Assembly (NCBI GenBank): GCA_029851415.1
Contig: CM056743.1
Coordinates: 21,118,905 to 21,182,904, forward strand
Origin: Eretmocerus hayati
Lineage: Eukaryota; Arthropoda; Insecta; Hymenoptera; Aphelinidae
Direction: 5' to 3'
Length of the DNA: 64,000 nucleotides
Numbering within the stretch: position 1 is the first letter of the stretch; each line of letters opens with the position of its first letter. Shown piece by piece: positions 1 to 10,535 of this stretch. The position numbers and the translations under genes are program-made. Under the pieces are notes generated by a model. The model was not told the origin of the DNA. It saw nothing but the letters and a program-made list of their open reading frames with translations, and ran no database searches.

Positions 1-2
1 AA

Positions 3-1853
3 TCATATGACATCGATTCTTCTGATGAAGAACGGGATTACGAGGAGGAGCACCAAAATTCACGCTCAAATCGCAAAGAGAAAAATTCGAAATCAGCTAG
101 AGACACTGGTAGACACTCGAAGCATAGCTCGCACTATAAGAAAATCCGCGATTCAAGCTACGATAAGCATGATAAAAGAAGGGAATTGAGAGTATATTCG
201 TCAGAAAGTAATGATTCAGAGTATTATAGTGATGATTCTGAAGACTCGCGATATACGTCAGACGAGCGTCAAAAGGACCACGGGCGGAAGAGTAATCGAT
301 TGGACAAGAAGGAGTCACGCAAAGATAGAAAGAAACGGGAACAATCGGAAGAGAGTGATCATAGCATCCGTAACGATAGACGCAAGCGACGCGAGAAACC
401 GAGGAAGAGATCAGAAGAACGAGATCGTTATGAGCGAAAATCTAGATGCACCTTGCCACAAACCTTAGCCCTGATCCAGCCATTCGAGGGTGACGCGGAA
501 GATTTGAATAGATTTAGTGTCGATGCAAGATATATTCGTGATCAACATAAGTCCGAACCAAAATCAAATATTCTAAGGGCAATTGGTAGTAAACTCAAAG
601 GACGAGCATCGCAGGCTTTTCTTGGTCAAATAAATCAATATGAGTCAGTTGGGAGATTCCTGGATGATTTAAAAGCTCAATTCGGGACAACAGGGGGTCT
701 GGCCAGTGTCAAAGCAGAGATGAGAGTAATCAGACAAGAACGGAACGAAAAAGCAGCGGCGTACGGTCATAGAGTTCAGAAAATGTATAATAAACTCCTC
801 AGCGCGTACGATACTGATCAGGACTTAGAAAAATGGGAAAAGCGAAGATGCAAGTCGAGAGCGGCAACATTCGCTTTGGATCAGTTCATTTACGGTTTAT
901 TAGAGCCCTTACAACATCATGTTAAAGCAGGACACCCGGAAACCCTGTACGAGGCTATTTCAGAAGCATCAAAGATCGAAATAGAAACGGATGCTCGTCG
1001 GCAAATAGATGTAGCTGAACAATCACGGGATGCCGAAGGGGTAAAATCAGTCATCAGAGCTATCCGCGATAGTAGTGTCGAAAGTCACGTAACATCAAAG
1101 GAATGCGCTTCGATACGACTAGCACCGGTTTCAGATGGCTGTCGGTATTGCCACACACAAGAACATTTTGAAAGAGAATGCCCCAGGAAAATGCATGTGG
1201 CTGCTTATTGCGGTTATTGCAAAAAGACGGGACATTTGCAAAAGGAATGCGATATTGAGGCCAAGGTAGTTGCGAAACAACGAGGGGATCAATCTCAAGA
1301 GTCAGCAGAAAGTACAAGTAGGAAGGGAAGTCTCATCCCACCTCAGGAAATCGCTCGCGTTAGGTTATCCCGAATTCCAATTGAGTGCACTTATTGCCAC
1401 CTTCAAGGACATTTTCGGGAAGATTGCCCAAAAAGAATCAGGGACTCAAAATTTTGCAACTATTGTCGTATATACGGGCATGATTTGAATGACTGCCGCT
1501 CTCTAGAAGAAGCATTCAGGCTGGGGTTCCTTTCTAAATCAAGCATAGAGCGGGCACGGAGATTACAGGATACACCTCTCCGAAGCAATAACGAACCCCT
1601 GAGAGGGTACGCGGCTCGCTACCAAGGCGTTCCCCGGAGGAGGGATGATGAAACTGCAAATGCACACCCCCGCACGGAATATTCGAGCGTTAGGAATGAG
1701 AATAATAGTAACTCTAATTCTAGAACTCATAGTGAAAACCAAGCTTGGCAGAACAGAGACCCCGACAGGGCTGATCACGGGAATAGTTCACCACCATTCC
1801 CTCACACTACTGACCGTCACCACGAAATCTCGCGACCAGACAGGAGGAACTGA
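3..1853 (+). CDS. gag: Gag polyprotein of a Ty3/Gypsy-type LTR retrotransposon (5' partial, no pol)
   Basis: The reading frame is open without a stop from base 3 to the stop at 1853. The first in-frame start-like codon near 186 is only a TTG, so the real start lies left of the window. The N-terminal third is highly charged and rich in S/R/K/E/D, probably disordered. A central capsid-like helical region follows, roughly nt 450-1020. The C-terminal part has four CCHC zinc knuckles with C-x2-C-x4-H-x4-C spacing, starting near nt 1140, 1209, 1386 and 1455; all four Cys/His sets are complete. In this family Gag forms the virus-like particle and the knuckles bind RNA. The tail is Arg/Asn/Ser-rich. 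No protease, reverse transcriptase or integrase frame follows; the next 5 kb is tandem repeats. It is either an element that lost pol or a gag-only non-autonomous element. Gag identity is fairly sure; the Gypsy assignment is inference. Confidence 0.8.
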   Translation, partial: SYDIDSSDEERDYEEEHQNSRSNRKEKNSKSARDTGRHSKHSSHYKKIRDSSYDKHDKRRELRVYSSESNDSEYYSDDSEDSRYTSDERQKDHGRKSNRLDKKESRKDRKKREQSEESDHSIRNDRRKRREKPRKRSEERDRYERKSRCTLPQTLALIQPFEGDAEDLNRFSVDARYIRDQHKSEPKSNILRAIGSKLKGRASQAFLGQINQYESVGRFLDDLKAQFGTTGGLASVKAEMRVIRQERNEKAAAYGHRVQKMYNKLLSAYDTDQDLEKWEKRRCKSRAATFALDQFIYGLLEPLQHHVKAGHPETLYEAISEASKIEIETDARRQIDVAEQSRDAEGVKSVIRAIRDSSVESHVTSKECASIRLAPVSDGCRYCHTQEHFERECPRKMHVAAYCGYCKKTGHLQKECDIEAKVVAKQRGDQSQESAESTSRKGSLIPPQEIARVRLSRIPIECTYCHLQGHFREDCPKRIRDSKFCNYCRIYGHDLNDCRSLEEAFRLGFLSKSSIERARRLQDTPLRSNNEPLRGYAARYQGVPRRRDDETANAHPRTEYSSVRNENNSNSNSRTHSENQAWQNRDPDRADHGNSSPPFPHTTDRHHEISRPDRRN

Positions 1854-2235
1854 ATGGATTACAAGGGTTTTATACATTGGTAGCATATTAATACGAAATT
1901 GAGCTCCCTCTATCATCTACGGTAACATTTCGCTCATGTTTTTCTCATGCCACGTGGTCAAGTTTCATGGTTTTCCGATCACGCAAGTGTAGAAATTAAG
2001 CCGAGTTTCGATATTCGGGTTCGTCACGGGGAGACGAGGCTAAGACTCAGCAAATTCTTTAACTATCGAAACAGATTGCATATACGTATCAAAGCACTGC
2101 CTGCATAGTCATCAAAATTCATCACGAAACTCACGGACACGACGGAATCCATAATTTGGAAGTCCCATTTAACATATTCACGAAGAGCGAGCAGAAGCCT
2201 CGGGCCTTCTTATATAGGTTGGAACCCCCGTAAAC
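1854..2235. other. Non-coding spacer after gag
   Basis: No coding potential or recognised family is visible. A TATATA-like stretch near 2211 sits just before the minisatellite. It could be untranslated sequence of the gag element. Confidence 0.4.
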
Positions 2236-2905
2236 CAATTTGCATGTGGTTAGAACCCACGAGTGAATGAATTCGTATGTGGTTAGAACCCACGGGTGAA
2301 TGAATTATCATGTGGTTAGAACCCACGGGTGAATGAATTCGTATGTGGTTAGAACCCACGAGTGAATGAATTTTCATGTGGTTAGAACCCACGAGTGAAT
2401 GAATTCGTATGTGGTTAGAACCCACGGGTGAATGAATTATCATGTGGTTAGAACCCACGGGTGAATGAATTCGTATGTGGTTAGAACCCACGAGTGAATG
2501 AATTATCATGTGGTTAGAACCCACGAGCGAATGAATTTTCACGTGGTTAGAACCCACGAGTGAATGAATTATCATGTGGTTAGAACCCACGAGCGAATTA
2601 ATTTTCACGTGGTTAGAACCCACGAGTGAATGAATTTTCATGTGGTTAGAACCCACGAGCGAATGAATTTTCACGTGGTTAGAACCCACGAGTGAATGAA
2701 TTTTCATGTGGTTAGAACCCACGAGCGAATGAATTTTCATGTGGTTAGAACCCACGAGTGAATGAATTATCATGTGGTTAGAACCCACGAGTGAATGAAT
2801 TATCATGTGGTTAGAACCCACGAGCGAATGAATTTTCACGTGGTTAGAACCCACGAGTGAATGAATTTTCATGTGGTTAGAACCCACGAGTGAATGATTT
2901 TTCGA
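2236..2905 (+). repeat. 33-bp minisatellite, about 20 copies
   Basis: A 33-bp unit with core GTGGTTAGAACCCACGAG is repeated head to tail about 20 times with few substitutions. Variants alternate, for example in the last triplet before the core (CAT, CAC or GTAT forms). Each unit contains a small inverted repeat (GTGG...CCAC). Because 33 is divisible by 3, the minus strand stays open for 236 codons as an 11-residue repeat; this is a by-product, not a gene. Confidence 0.95.
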
Positions 2906-3322
2906 ATGATTAGAACCCACATGAGGGAACCTATGCTCTATGAGTGATTTTTCTTTTGACCCATTGATATTTCAGTCCGATTGAGGCGAACAAGTTGACA
3001 CTGGTATAAGTGTTGAGACTTTGACAATTTCACAAAACAAGCAGAGAATGATACACGTAATCGAACAAGTAAATGAGAGTATTACGGATAGAAGTTGCCC
3101 GAGGAGGGCTATAGAAAGTTGAGTTGAGGTTGTCGTTGTTTTTAGTGATAGCATCAATCACATCAAGATCTTGAGACTCTGGATCGTGGATAAATTTTGT
3201 GGACACCTCGCACTTGCGTTTCGGGTAACAAGTGATCATCCCCTCACTCTTATACAGATTTTATGTACGTGCACGCATGATTCCACTTGGCCGACAGCAA
3301 AGAAAGATATTTGAGGCAATAA

Positions 3323-3445
3323 AGAGGCCTGACACGGAGTATACTTTCCGTGTCTGGCTATTTCAACGTTTATTTTTCGCTCAATGTAAAAGAGGCCTGA
3401 CACGGAGTGCATTTTCCGTGTCTGACTATATCAACATGCATTTCT
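3323..3445 (+). repeat. 68-bp hairpin repeat, array 1 (2 copies)
   Basis: Two units 68 bp apart (GCCTGACACGG at 3327 and 3395). Each has an inverted repeat GACACGGA...TCCGTGTC that can form an 8-bp stem. The same unit recurs as array 2 near 6.2 kb, so the two arrays belong to one element or one family. Confidence 0.85.
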
Positions 3446-3569
3446 GATCAGAGGCAAAAATGAACAGGAGGTAGTGTCATGAATAAAAAAAAAGGATCTA
3501 TTTGGATATTGCGAATTCATCCCTAGAAAAAAAATAGTGAGGGTCTGAATGACAATTTTCAGAAGGCGA

Positions 3570-4092
3570 TGCAAAAACTTGAAACCAAGTGTACTGCACC
3601 ATATAGTGGTCGATTCTATACGTGTATACCAAATTTCAGCTCTCTAGGTCAATAATTGTAGCCACGAGATCAATATATATCATTGCCATTAGCACCGGGG
3701 TCTTCGTAGAAGACAGTATGAGTCTTGAGAAAAAAAAAAAAAATTTTTTTCTTGCAGCATTTCAAAATTTCTATGTGGCAAATTCAGAGCTCAGTAACAT
3801 ACTCTATTAGATTCCAGAAGTTGGAGTAGATTGGGAGAATATTCAGAGACTTAGAGATACTTAAAATTTCGCACACTCGTTCCCAGGAGGAAAGTAGTGC
3901 AAGTGTGAATGACAACTTTAGGTAAAACAAACAGTGGCTCAAAACCAAGTGGACTGCACGATATAGTGGCCGATTCTATACGTGTACACCAAATTTCAGC
4001 TCTCTAGGTCAATAATTGTAGCCAGGAGATCAATATATATCATTGCCATTAGCACCCAGGTTTTCGTAGAAGACAGTATGAGTCTTGGGAGC
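3570..4092 (+). repeat. Direct duplication of a ~160-bp segment
   Basis: Bases about 3570-3735 and 3930-4092 are near-identical, including TCAATAATTGTAGCCA and a shared GTAGAAGACAGTATGAGTCT. The spacing is about 360 bp. Flanking bases also show weaker similarity, so this is probably a decayed ~360-bp tandem repeat. No coding content. Confidence 0.85.
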
Positions 4093-5734
4093 AAAAAACT
4101 GCACGAAAGTCACTTGAAGATTGTTTAGAATAGAATGACCCACAATTTTCAGAACTGCAAGGTTGCAAGTAGTTAATGTTGCAATTTAGCCACATCGGGA
4201 GGCTGAAATAATGTCGACTTTGAGGCGTTGAATTTCATCACGAACTGATAAATTGAATGGCTCAGCAGATTGCCTCAACTTCGGAGGTAGGATGCACCTC
4301 TCAATGAGACACTGATTTCGAGATATTTTTCATATATCGCGTAGCTAATGGACGCGATGATTACGATATCTTCTAATGTAGCAAATTTTGATCTTTTCAG
4401 TACATTTACGTCTAGGAAGAAATGGAAATTCGAATAAGAATAATAATTTGAGTAGTTTATAAGGAATGAAAAAGCCATATTTTGATTTTTTTTTTTTCGC
4501 GTAGCTCACGGACGCGGAACTTGACATGGAATTGAATGATCAATGATAACTCAGGGTTGACTCAAACTCAGAGATAACAATAGGGCCATGCGTTCTCACT
4601 GATCAAATCTTGAATTCTATTGTAGTAAGAGTACCATTCCAAGAACGTTGTAATTTGAGAAAAATTGGGGCTAACTTTCATACTAACAGACAGAATATCC
4701 AGTATAAATCTTTTTTCTTTTCTTTCTTCTTTTCTTTATCGCGTAGCTAACGGACGCGATGACCCGAAATCGAACTGATGATGAAAAACCTGTATGAGGT
4801 ACAATTTTAATGGTATGAAGAAGAGAACGTCGTGCTATATTTTAATAATGAGAACTTCATGCAAACAGTAAATATTCTATCATTTGTAAGATTTATATGG
4901 ATCTATGAGATGTTTTTCTTTGGACATTTTCTTCCTCATTCTAAGTTTCATAACATACCAAAGATGAAAAGATAGTGAAATGAGTATCATGCTCAGCCAG
5001 AATTTTTGGAGTTAAAAGTCACTTAGAATCAACGTCCAGTGTAGTTGGGAGATTATTCGAGTGAACGACGAGACCGCGGCTGCGAACGAAGAGAGAATTT
5101 TGATAGTTGATATGGTCATAAACAAATAATTCATTTTTATGGGAATTCTCAAGACGAAGGTTGGGGAACGCGTTCTAGATCTAGTAAAACACGATGTCTG
5201 GAGTGTAATAAGTGAGTTGGTGTGATGAAAGACGTAATGCAAGAATTTTAATCGAATGAATGCAAGTAATAACTGCCAATCCATTCGAATCGACCTGGAA
5301 TGAAAATTTCGATGCCAGAACTGTCTCGGAATAGGATCGCGAAGTAACTCGGATGCGCTTGCTCGAAGGCCCAATATTGAACATGAGTTACCGTTCTTGA
5401 GATCAACTCCAAAACCCTACTCTAAACCAAATATCTTATATATTATACACGAACATGAAAACTGACGCACAACTACACGGAGCAGCAACACTGAACGAGG
5501 AATCAAGGACCTTGCACGAGGAAAAAAATGAATAAAATAAGAAGAGACAATAAGGACAAGAGTAATCTACCCACAGAACGACAGCGACATGAGCAACAGT
5601 CTTGAGATGTCTGTTCGGTAGCACCAGCGGACATCAACGAAGGATAAGGGCACCAAGTACTCGGAAGAATCCTTCATTACAGGCACCCTTAGGATAAGAG
5701 GCAACTGAGTTGTTGATATCAACACCAGAAATCA
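4093..5734. other. Non-coding stretch with three small CGCGT/ACGCG hairpins
   Basis: Three copies of a short hairpin (CGCGTAGCTAACGGACGCG and variants) lie at about 4336-4358, 4498-4516 and 4738-4760, each after a T-rich run. A weaker relative is near 10080. The short minus-strand open frames around 5.0-5.6 kb show no recognisable domain and are not called. Confidence 0.5.
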
Positions 5735-6190
5735 CGACAAGTTCTGGTCTAAACTCTGTACATTACAAAAATCCATGACTGAATCATAGTAAGTTCTGGA
5801 CAAAACTTTGTACACTACAAAAAGTCCATGACTGAATCATAGTAAGTTTTGGACTCAACTCTGTACACTACAAAAATCCATGACTGAATCATAGCGAATC
5901 CGGGACAAAACTCCGGACATTACAAAAATCCATGACTGAATCATAGTAAGTTCTGGACAAAACTTTGTACACTACAAAAAATCCATGACTGAATCATAGT
6001 AAGTTTTGGACTCAACTCTGTACACTACAAAAATCCATGACTGAATCATAGCGAATCCGGGACAAAACTCCGGACATTACAAAAATCCATTACTGAATTA
6101 CAGTAAGTTCTCTACAAAACTCTGTACACTACAAAATTCCATGACCAAATCATTGTTAGTTCTAGACAAAAGTCATACACTCGAAAACCT
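5735..6190 (+). repeat. 52-bp tandem repeat with a 157-bp higher-order period
   Basis: About eight units containing CCATGACTGAATCATAG start near 5773, 5826, 5878, 5930, 5983, 6035, 6087 and 6139, a spacing of 52-53 bp. Units resemble each other most at three-unit steps (5773/5930 and 5826/5983, both 157 bp), giving an A-B-C-A-B-C order. Decay increases toward the right edge. Confidence 0.9.
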
Positions 6191-6207
6191 ATGACTGAAT
6201 CACGAGC

Positions 6208-6412
6208 GTTTTTCACTCAATGCAAAAGAGGCCTGACACGGAGAAGGCTTTACGTGTCTGGCTACTTTAGCATGCGTTTTTCGCTCAATGTAAAAGAGGC
6301 CTGACACGGAGTGGCGTTTACGTGTCTGGCTACTTCAGCATGCGTTATCGCGCCATGCGAAAGAGGCCTGACATGGAGTAGTCCTTACGTGTCTAGACAT
6401 TTCAACATGCGT
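6208..6412 (+). repeat. 68-bp hairpin repeat, array 2 (3 copies)
   Basis: Three units with GCCTGACACGG-type cores at about 6231, 6299 and 6366, again 67-68 bp apart. They are homologous to array 1 at 3.3 kb, with an imperfect stem between GACACGGA and TACGTGTC. Confidence 0.85.
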
Positions 6413-7987
6413 TCTTCACTGTAACAGTAAATTCGGACCAAAATTCTGTTCACACAAGGGTGAAGAAGGAAAATCATCGAAGATAAAATCAAGTAAAGAA
6501 TATAAAAGCATAAATTTGATTACTGATTGAAGAAGAAGAAACGAAGAAAATTGGCAGCAGTTCACGAAGAAAATTGTACCAATACACTGACACAATATAC
6601 ATTCGCACACTGTTGAATCATATCCAAATCATCCAGTCGTCCCATGATTTTAGAATGTGGAATCACTCAATCACAATGAGGGCTTTCGAGCTAGTGATAT
6701 GAAGCTCAAAAGAGAGCAGTAAATAGACTTTTATCATTTGAGAGGAATAATAGTGCCCGATGGGAACAGTAAATATAAATATTCCAACGCAGTTCACTCG
6801 AAATGTGGGTGCATTGCACCAACTCGAGCATGCAGATCAAATTCATATTTCCTTGTTGACATCGAATGGATTGCAAACGCGTGAAATTTGTTTTCTCTCT
6901 CAGAACTATGCACAGAGAGATCGAGGATTGCATCACCTCCTTCTGATCAATAGCTCAATTAGTACTACAATAAATCGAAATTTGAGCAATGATAGTAGTA
7001 GAATTTTTACGCCTTCCTTTGGGGAAATCCCGATAAAGCAAGTTCTTTGTTGGTTCGCCAGGTGCGTCTTTCATATCGGAGATCACGATGGACCTCAGTC
7101 TCCCATTTTTTCATTTATCAATCAGGATAATTTGTAAAATACATTAGAAAAAAAAAAAAAAATCCGAATATTTTACGTCAATTCGCATAGGATCCAATGA
7201 CGTATTTCCCAAACGTCATTTTCAATGTTTTTCTCGAGCATTCTTCCGGGAATACTCATTTTGATGATAAAACTATTTGAAAATGCTCAATTTGTATTAA
7301 TCGAGCTGATTGATGCATCAATATCGTCAGAAATTTGAAAAATACATTCAAATCCTACGTGATATAAATCTGGATCCGATTTTACAAAAAACAATATTCT
7401 ATGATTTGAAATCCATTCCAAGGTAATGGCGTTCGGCTATTTCACCATTAATGCAAGTAATAGTATCAGATACCTCCATCTTGAGCCAAGATACATGTCC
7501 CTATCTTGCACGATGCCCGAGAACAAGGAATTTGATCCATTGATTCCCATGCGATAGAAAATCGTCAAAAATGCCCAATAAAACCGCGTATTTTTCTTTG
7601 AGCCAAATTTTCTTAGGTTTCAACTATTTTCACGCGTAACATGTAGCCACAGTATGCTTTCGTGCTATTTGGAAATAGGGAACAGTGATTTCCGCAATCA
7701 GAATGGCGTATTGACCATGAAAAGTTCAGAGAAATCCCCGTGATATAATGAATCGAACCCACGTTACCACCGACAGGCTGATATTAATACGGAGAACAAC
7801 CGGATTCCCGACAATATATGCGCTGCGTCAGCATTCACGAGTCTATTGACCGTACCACGAGAGAGCAAAGTTGCTTATCCACAAAAATCCACTCTGCGTA
7901 GTAATACAAGCACGTGTATAATGTGTTAAATGCCGAGGCTACAAGTGCCACCAGACCTGCGAGATATATGAATGACGTAGTGATGAT
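6413..7987. other. Unannotated non-coding sequence
   Basis: No gene or known repeat family was recognised. An open frame at 6760-7137 (+, 125 codons) has no visible domain, signal peptide or homologue I recognise, and is left uncalled. Confidence 0.4.
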
Positions 7988-9100
7988 ATACAGAATGAAT
8001 TTTTTGAAAATCAATGTCGGTCAAATTGAACTCGAGTTATAGGATCAAGTTGAGATAGAGCCCTCAAATATTTATATTTATTCATCGAAAAATGACTTCA
8101 GCACAAGAAAAACATCCATTCGTATGGAATCTTACGAGAAACTCAAAATTTCGTCCATCGCGAAGCCGATGAGCCGAATTTTTCAAAAAATCAAGGTCGG
8201 TTAAAAAATATGAGTTATAGGATCAATTCGAGATAGAATCCTAAAATATTTATATTCATTCATCGAAAAATCACTTAGCACAAGAAAAACATCCATTCAT
8301 ATGGAACCTCACGAGAAACTCAAAATTTCGTCCATCACGAAGCCGATAAGCCGAATTTTTCCAAAAATCAACGTCGGTCAAATTAAATTCGAGTAATAGA
8401 ATCAATTTGAGAGAGAATCCTCAAATATTTAAATCCAGTTATGAGAAAACAACTTCAGCATTTGAAAGTCATCCGTTCATATAGAACTTTGCGAAAAATT
8501 AAAAAATTTCACCATTTCGAAGCCGATGAGCCGAATTTTTCCAAAAATCAACGTCGGTCAAATCAAATTCGAGTAATAGAATCAATTTGAGATAGAATGC
8601 TCAAATATTTAGATCCAGTTATGAGAAAACAACTTCAGCATTTGAAAATCATCCGTTCATATAGAACTTTGCAGAAAATTAAAAAATTTCACCATTTCGA
8701 AGCCGATGAGCCGAATTTTTCCAAAAATCAACGTCGGTCAAATTAAATTCGAGTAATAGAATCAATTTGAGATAGAATGCTCAAATATTTAGATCCAGTT
8801 ATGAGAAAACAACTTCAGCATTTGAAAATCATCCGTTCATATAGAACTTTGCAAAAAATTAAAAATTTCACCATCTCGAAGCAAATGAGCCATATTTTTC
8901 AAAAAATGAGCGTCGGTCAGTTCAAATCCAAAGAACGCACGCCCCAAAAGAAATTTCGAAGGAGTTTCATTACTGAATTAGGAAAACTGACTCTACTGGG
9001 GACTAATCGTCGATTGATCTAGAGTTTCACTAAAAATCACCATTTTACTTAAATATTATGCTTTGGAAAGATTTTTATGAAAATTTCAGCGTCGGTCGAT
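7988..9100 (+). repeat. ~180-bp satellite, about six units
   Basis: The marker GTCGGTC recurs at 8016, 8196, 8373, 8553, 8733, 8912 and 9091, giving periods of 177-180 bp. Units near 8.4-8.8 kb are almost identical, while the outer ones are diverged. The unit is AT-rich with phased A-tracts and of nucleosomal length. Confidence 0.92.
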
Positions 9101-10115
9101 CAGAACGCGAGCAGTTTACGAGTCAAAAGACATGAAGATAAATTTTCATTATAAAAATTGAACGAATTGATAACAACAGCGACAAATGATCGATGAAATT
9201 CAGTGATTGCATTTTTTATTACGAAAGTCCTTCGCCTGGGGGGTCCCTCTCCGCTAATCATTCAAAGACTGTTTCAGGAAAACCCACATCATAACAAAGG
9301 ATATTCGAATCGTTCTGAAGATGAAAAATGATTATCCTGATGAAAACTATATTATTCGGAGGAAAAATAAACAATATTATCAAAAAAAATTGGAGCAAAA
9401 ATTGAATATATCCCAACGAGATAAGCAGTGAATGATGCGATTACTGGAAACATTGCAATTGAAATATTGAAAATATATCTGAGGAGATGACGGAGAAATC
9501 AAACACACAAGCCATATAAAATAGCCAAGCTGATTGAAAACTGACCTGAAGAATTAAGAAAACAACATCAAGAAGACTCACTTTTGTTTATTTACGCACG
9601 GAGTATAATTGAAGAAAGAGACCTATGGTTATTATTATCGTAAAATCATTCAGATCGGGTTATTTTGTAGATCGTTAGATTTAGAGTTTAAGTCACGGGT
9701 ACTTTTAATGGTTTAGAAGAGATGGAATGTTATTCTCACGCATGCTGAGGACATCTAGGAATACGTAAATAGTTCTGAAATTTCACCAATTTTGCGCAAG
9801 TAGAGAAATTTTTGCTAACCTCTCGGCATATTTTTGATTTTGTAATCACCACTCGGAGTTTCATCTAACCTAGCGTAAATTGATGTTTTATATCTAATTC
9901 CTTATTCACCTAGCCAGCAAACCATGATTCCAGATAATTTAGCTGTAAAACATAACGAGAATTATTGTTGAATGAAAATTGTTTTGGCAAATTCAGTGTA
10001 AGCTGGACCTAGTCCTTGAGTTGAATCATGAAGAATCGAGATTCATAGTTATGAAAAATTTACCCCGGAGGGTAAATGCGTAGCTTCGGACGTGTAGTGT
10101 ATGTTATATATATGA
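9101..10115. other. Unannotated AT-rich sequence
   Basis: No convincing gene or repeat was seen. A short hairpin (TTACCCCGGAGGGTAA) lies near 10060, just left of the solo LTR. Confidence 0.4.
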
Positions 10116-10119
10116 ATGA

Positions 10120-10531
10120 TGTTGCGAGAGGCTCGTACAGGCCTCGAGCCGAATGATCGCAATGGGAAATTTGGAGCGCCCCTCCATCCATTGCGCGGTG
10201 CGACATCGGGGTCGCACCGATTGTATTTAAGTAACAGCAAGAGTTCAGTTGGGGAGTTCATTTTTAGGATAAGTAGTTGTTAGTATTAACTCGAGAGCTT
10301 ACAGTCCGAGTCAGTCACGCGAGACAGGTAAACGCAGCCACGGATTGGCCCTGTCAGTAGAAGTCAAATCATTTGATAGGTCTCTTTACATTGAGATACT
10401 AGCCGTGGAATAAAGTAACAGTCAATCTTATTCTCGTGTCAAGATCATTCTATACACCCAATCCCTTCTGTATATTCTGGGGCGGCAGTACCGCACCAGA
10501 GACGGAAACCCAGAACCCCAATAACGTAACA
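10120..10531 (+). mobile_element. Solo LTR (Gypsy-like) with 4-bp target-site duplication
   Basis: The 412-bp segment starts TGTTGCGAG and ends ATAACGTAACA, the TG...CA termini of an LTR. It is flanked on both sides by ATGA (10116-10119 and 10532-10535). Inside are a TATTTAA box near 10224 and an AATAAA signal at 10409-10414, in the order expected for promoter and polyadenylation. No internal region or primer-binding site follows; the right flank is satellite. This is a recombined solo LTR. The 4-bp duplication favours Ty3/Gypsy over 5-bp families. Confidence 0.82.
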
Positions 10532-10535
10532 ATGA

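Noticed and set aside
2236..2905. CRISPR-like array
   Set aside because: Units are contiguous 33-mers without unique spacers, and the genome is eukaryotic.
2210..2920. 236-codon open frame on the minus strand with an 11-residue repeat
   Set aside because: It is created by the 33-bp minisatellite and has no flanking coding signal.
6760..7137. 125-codon open frame as a small gene
   Set aside because: No domain, no signal peptide and an overlapping frame on the other strand; chance is the simpler reading.
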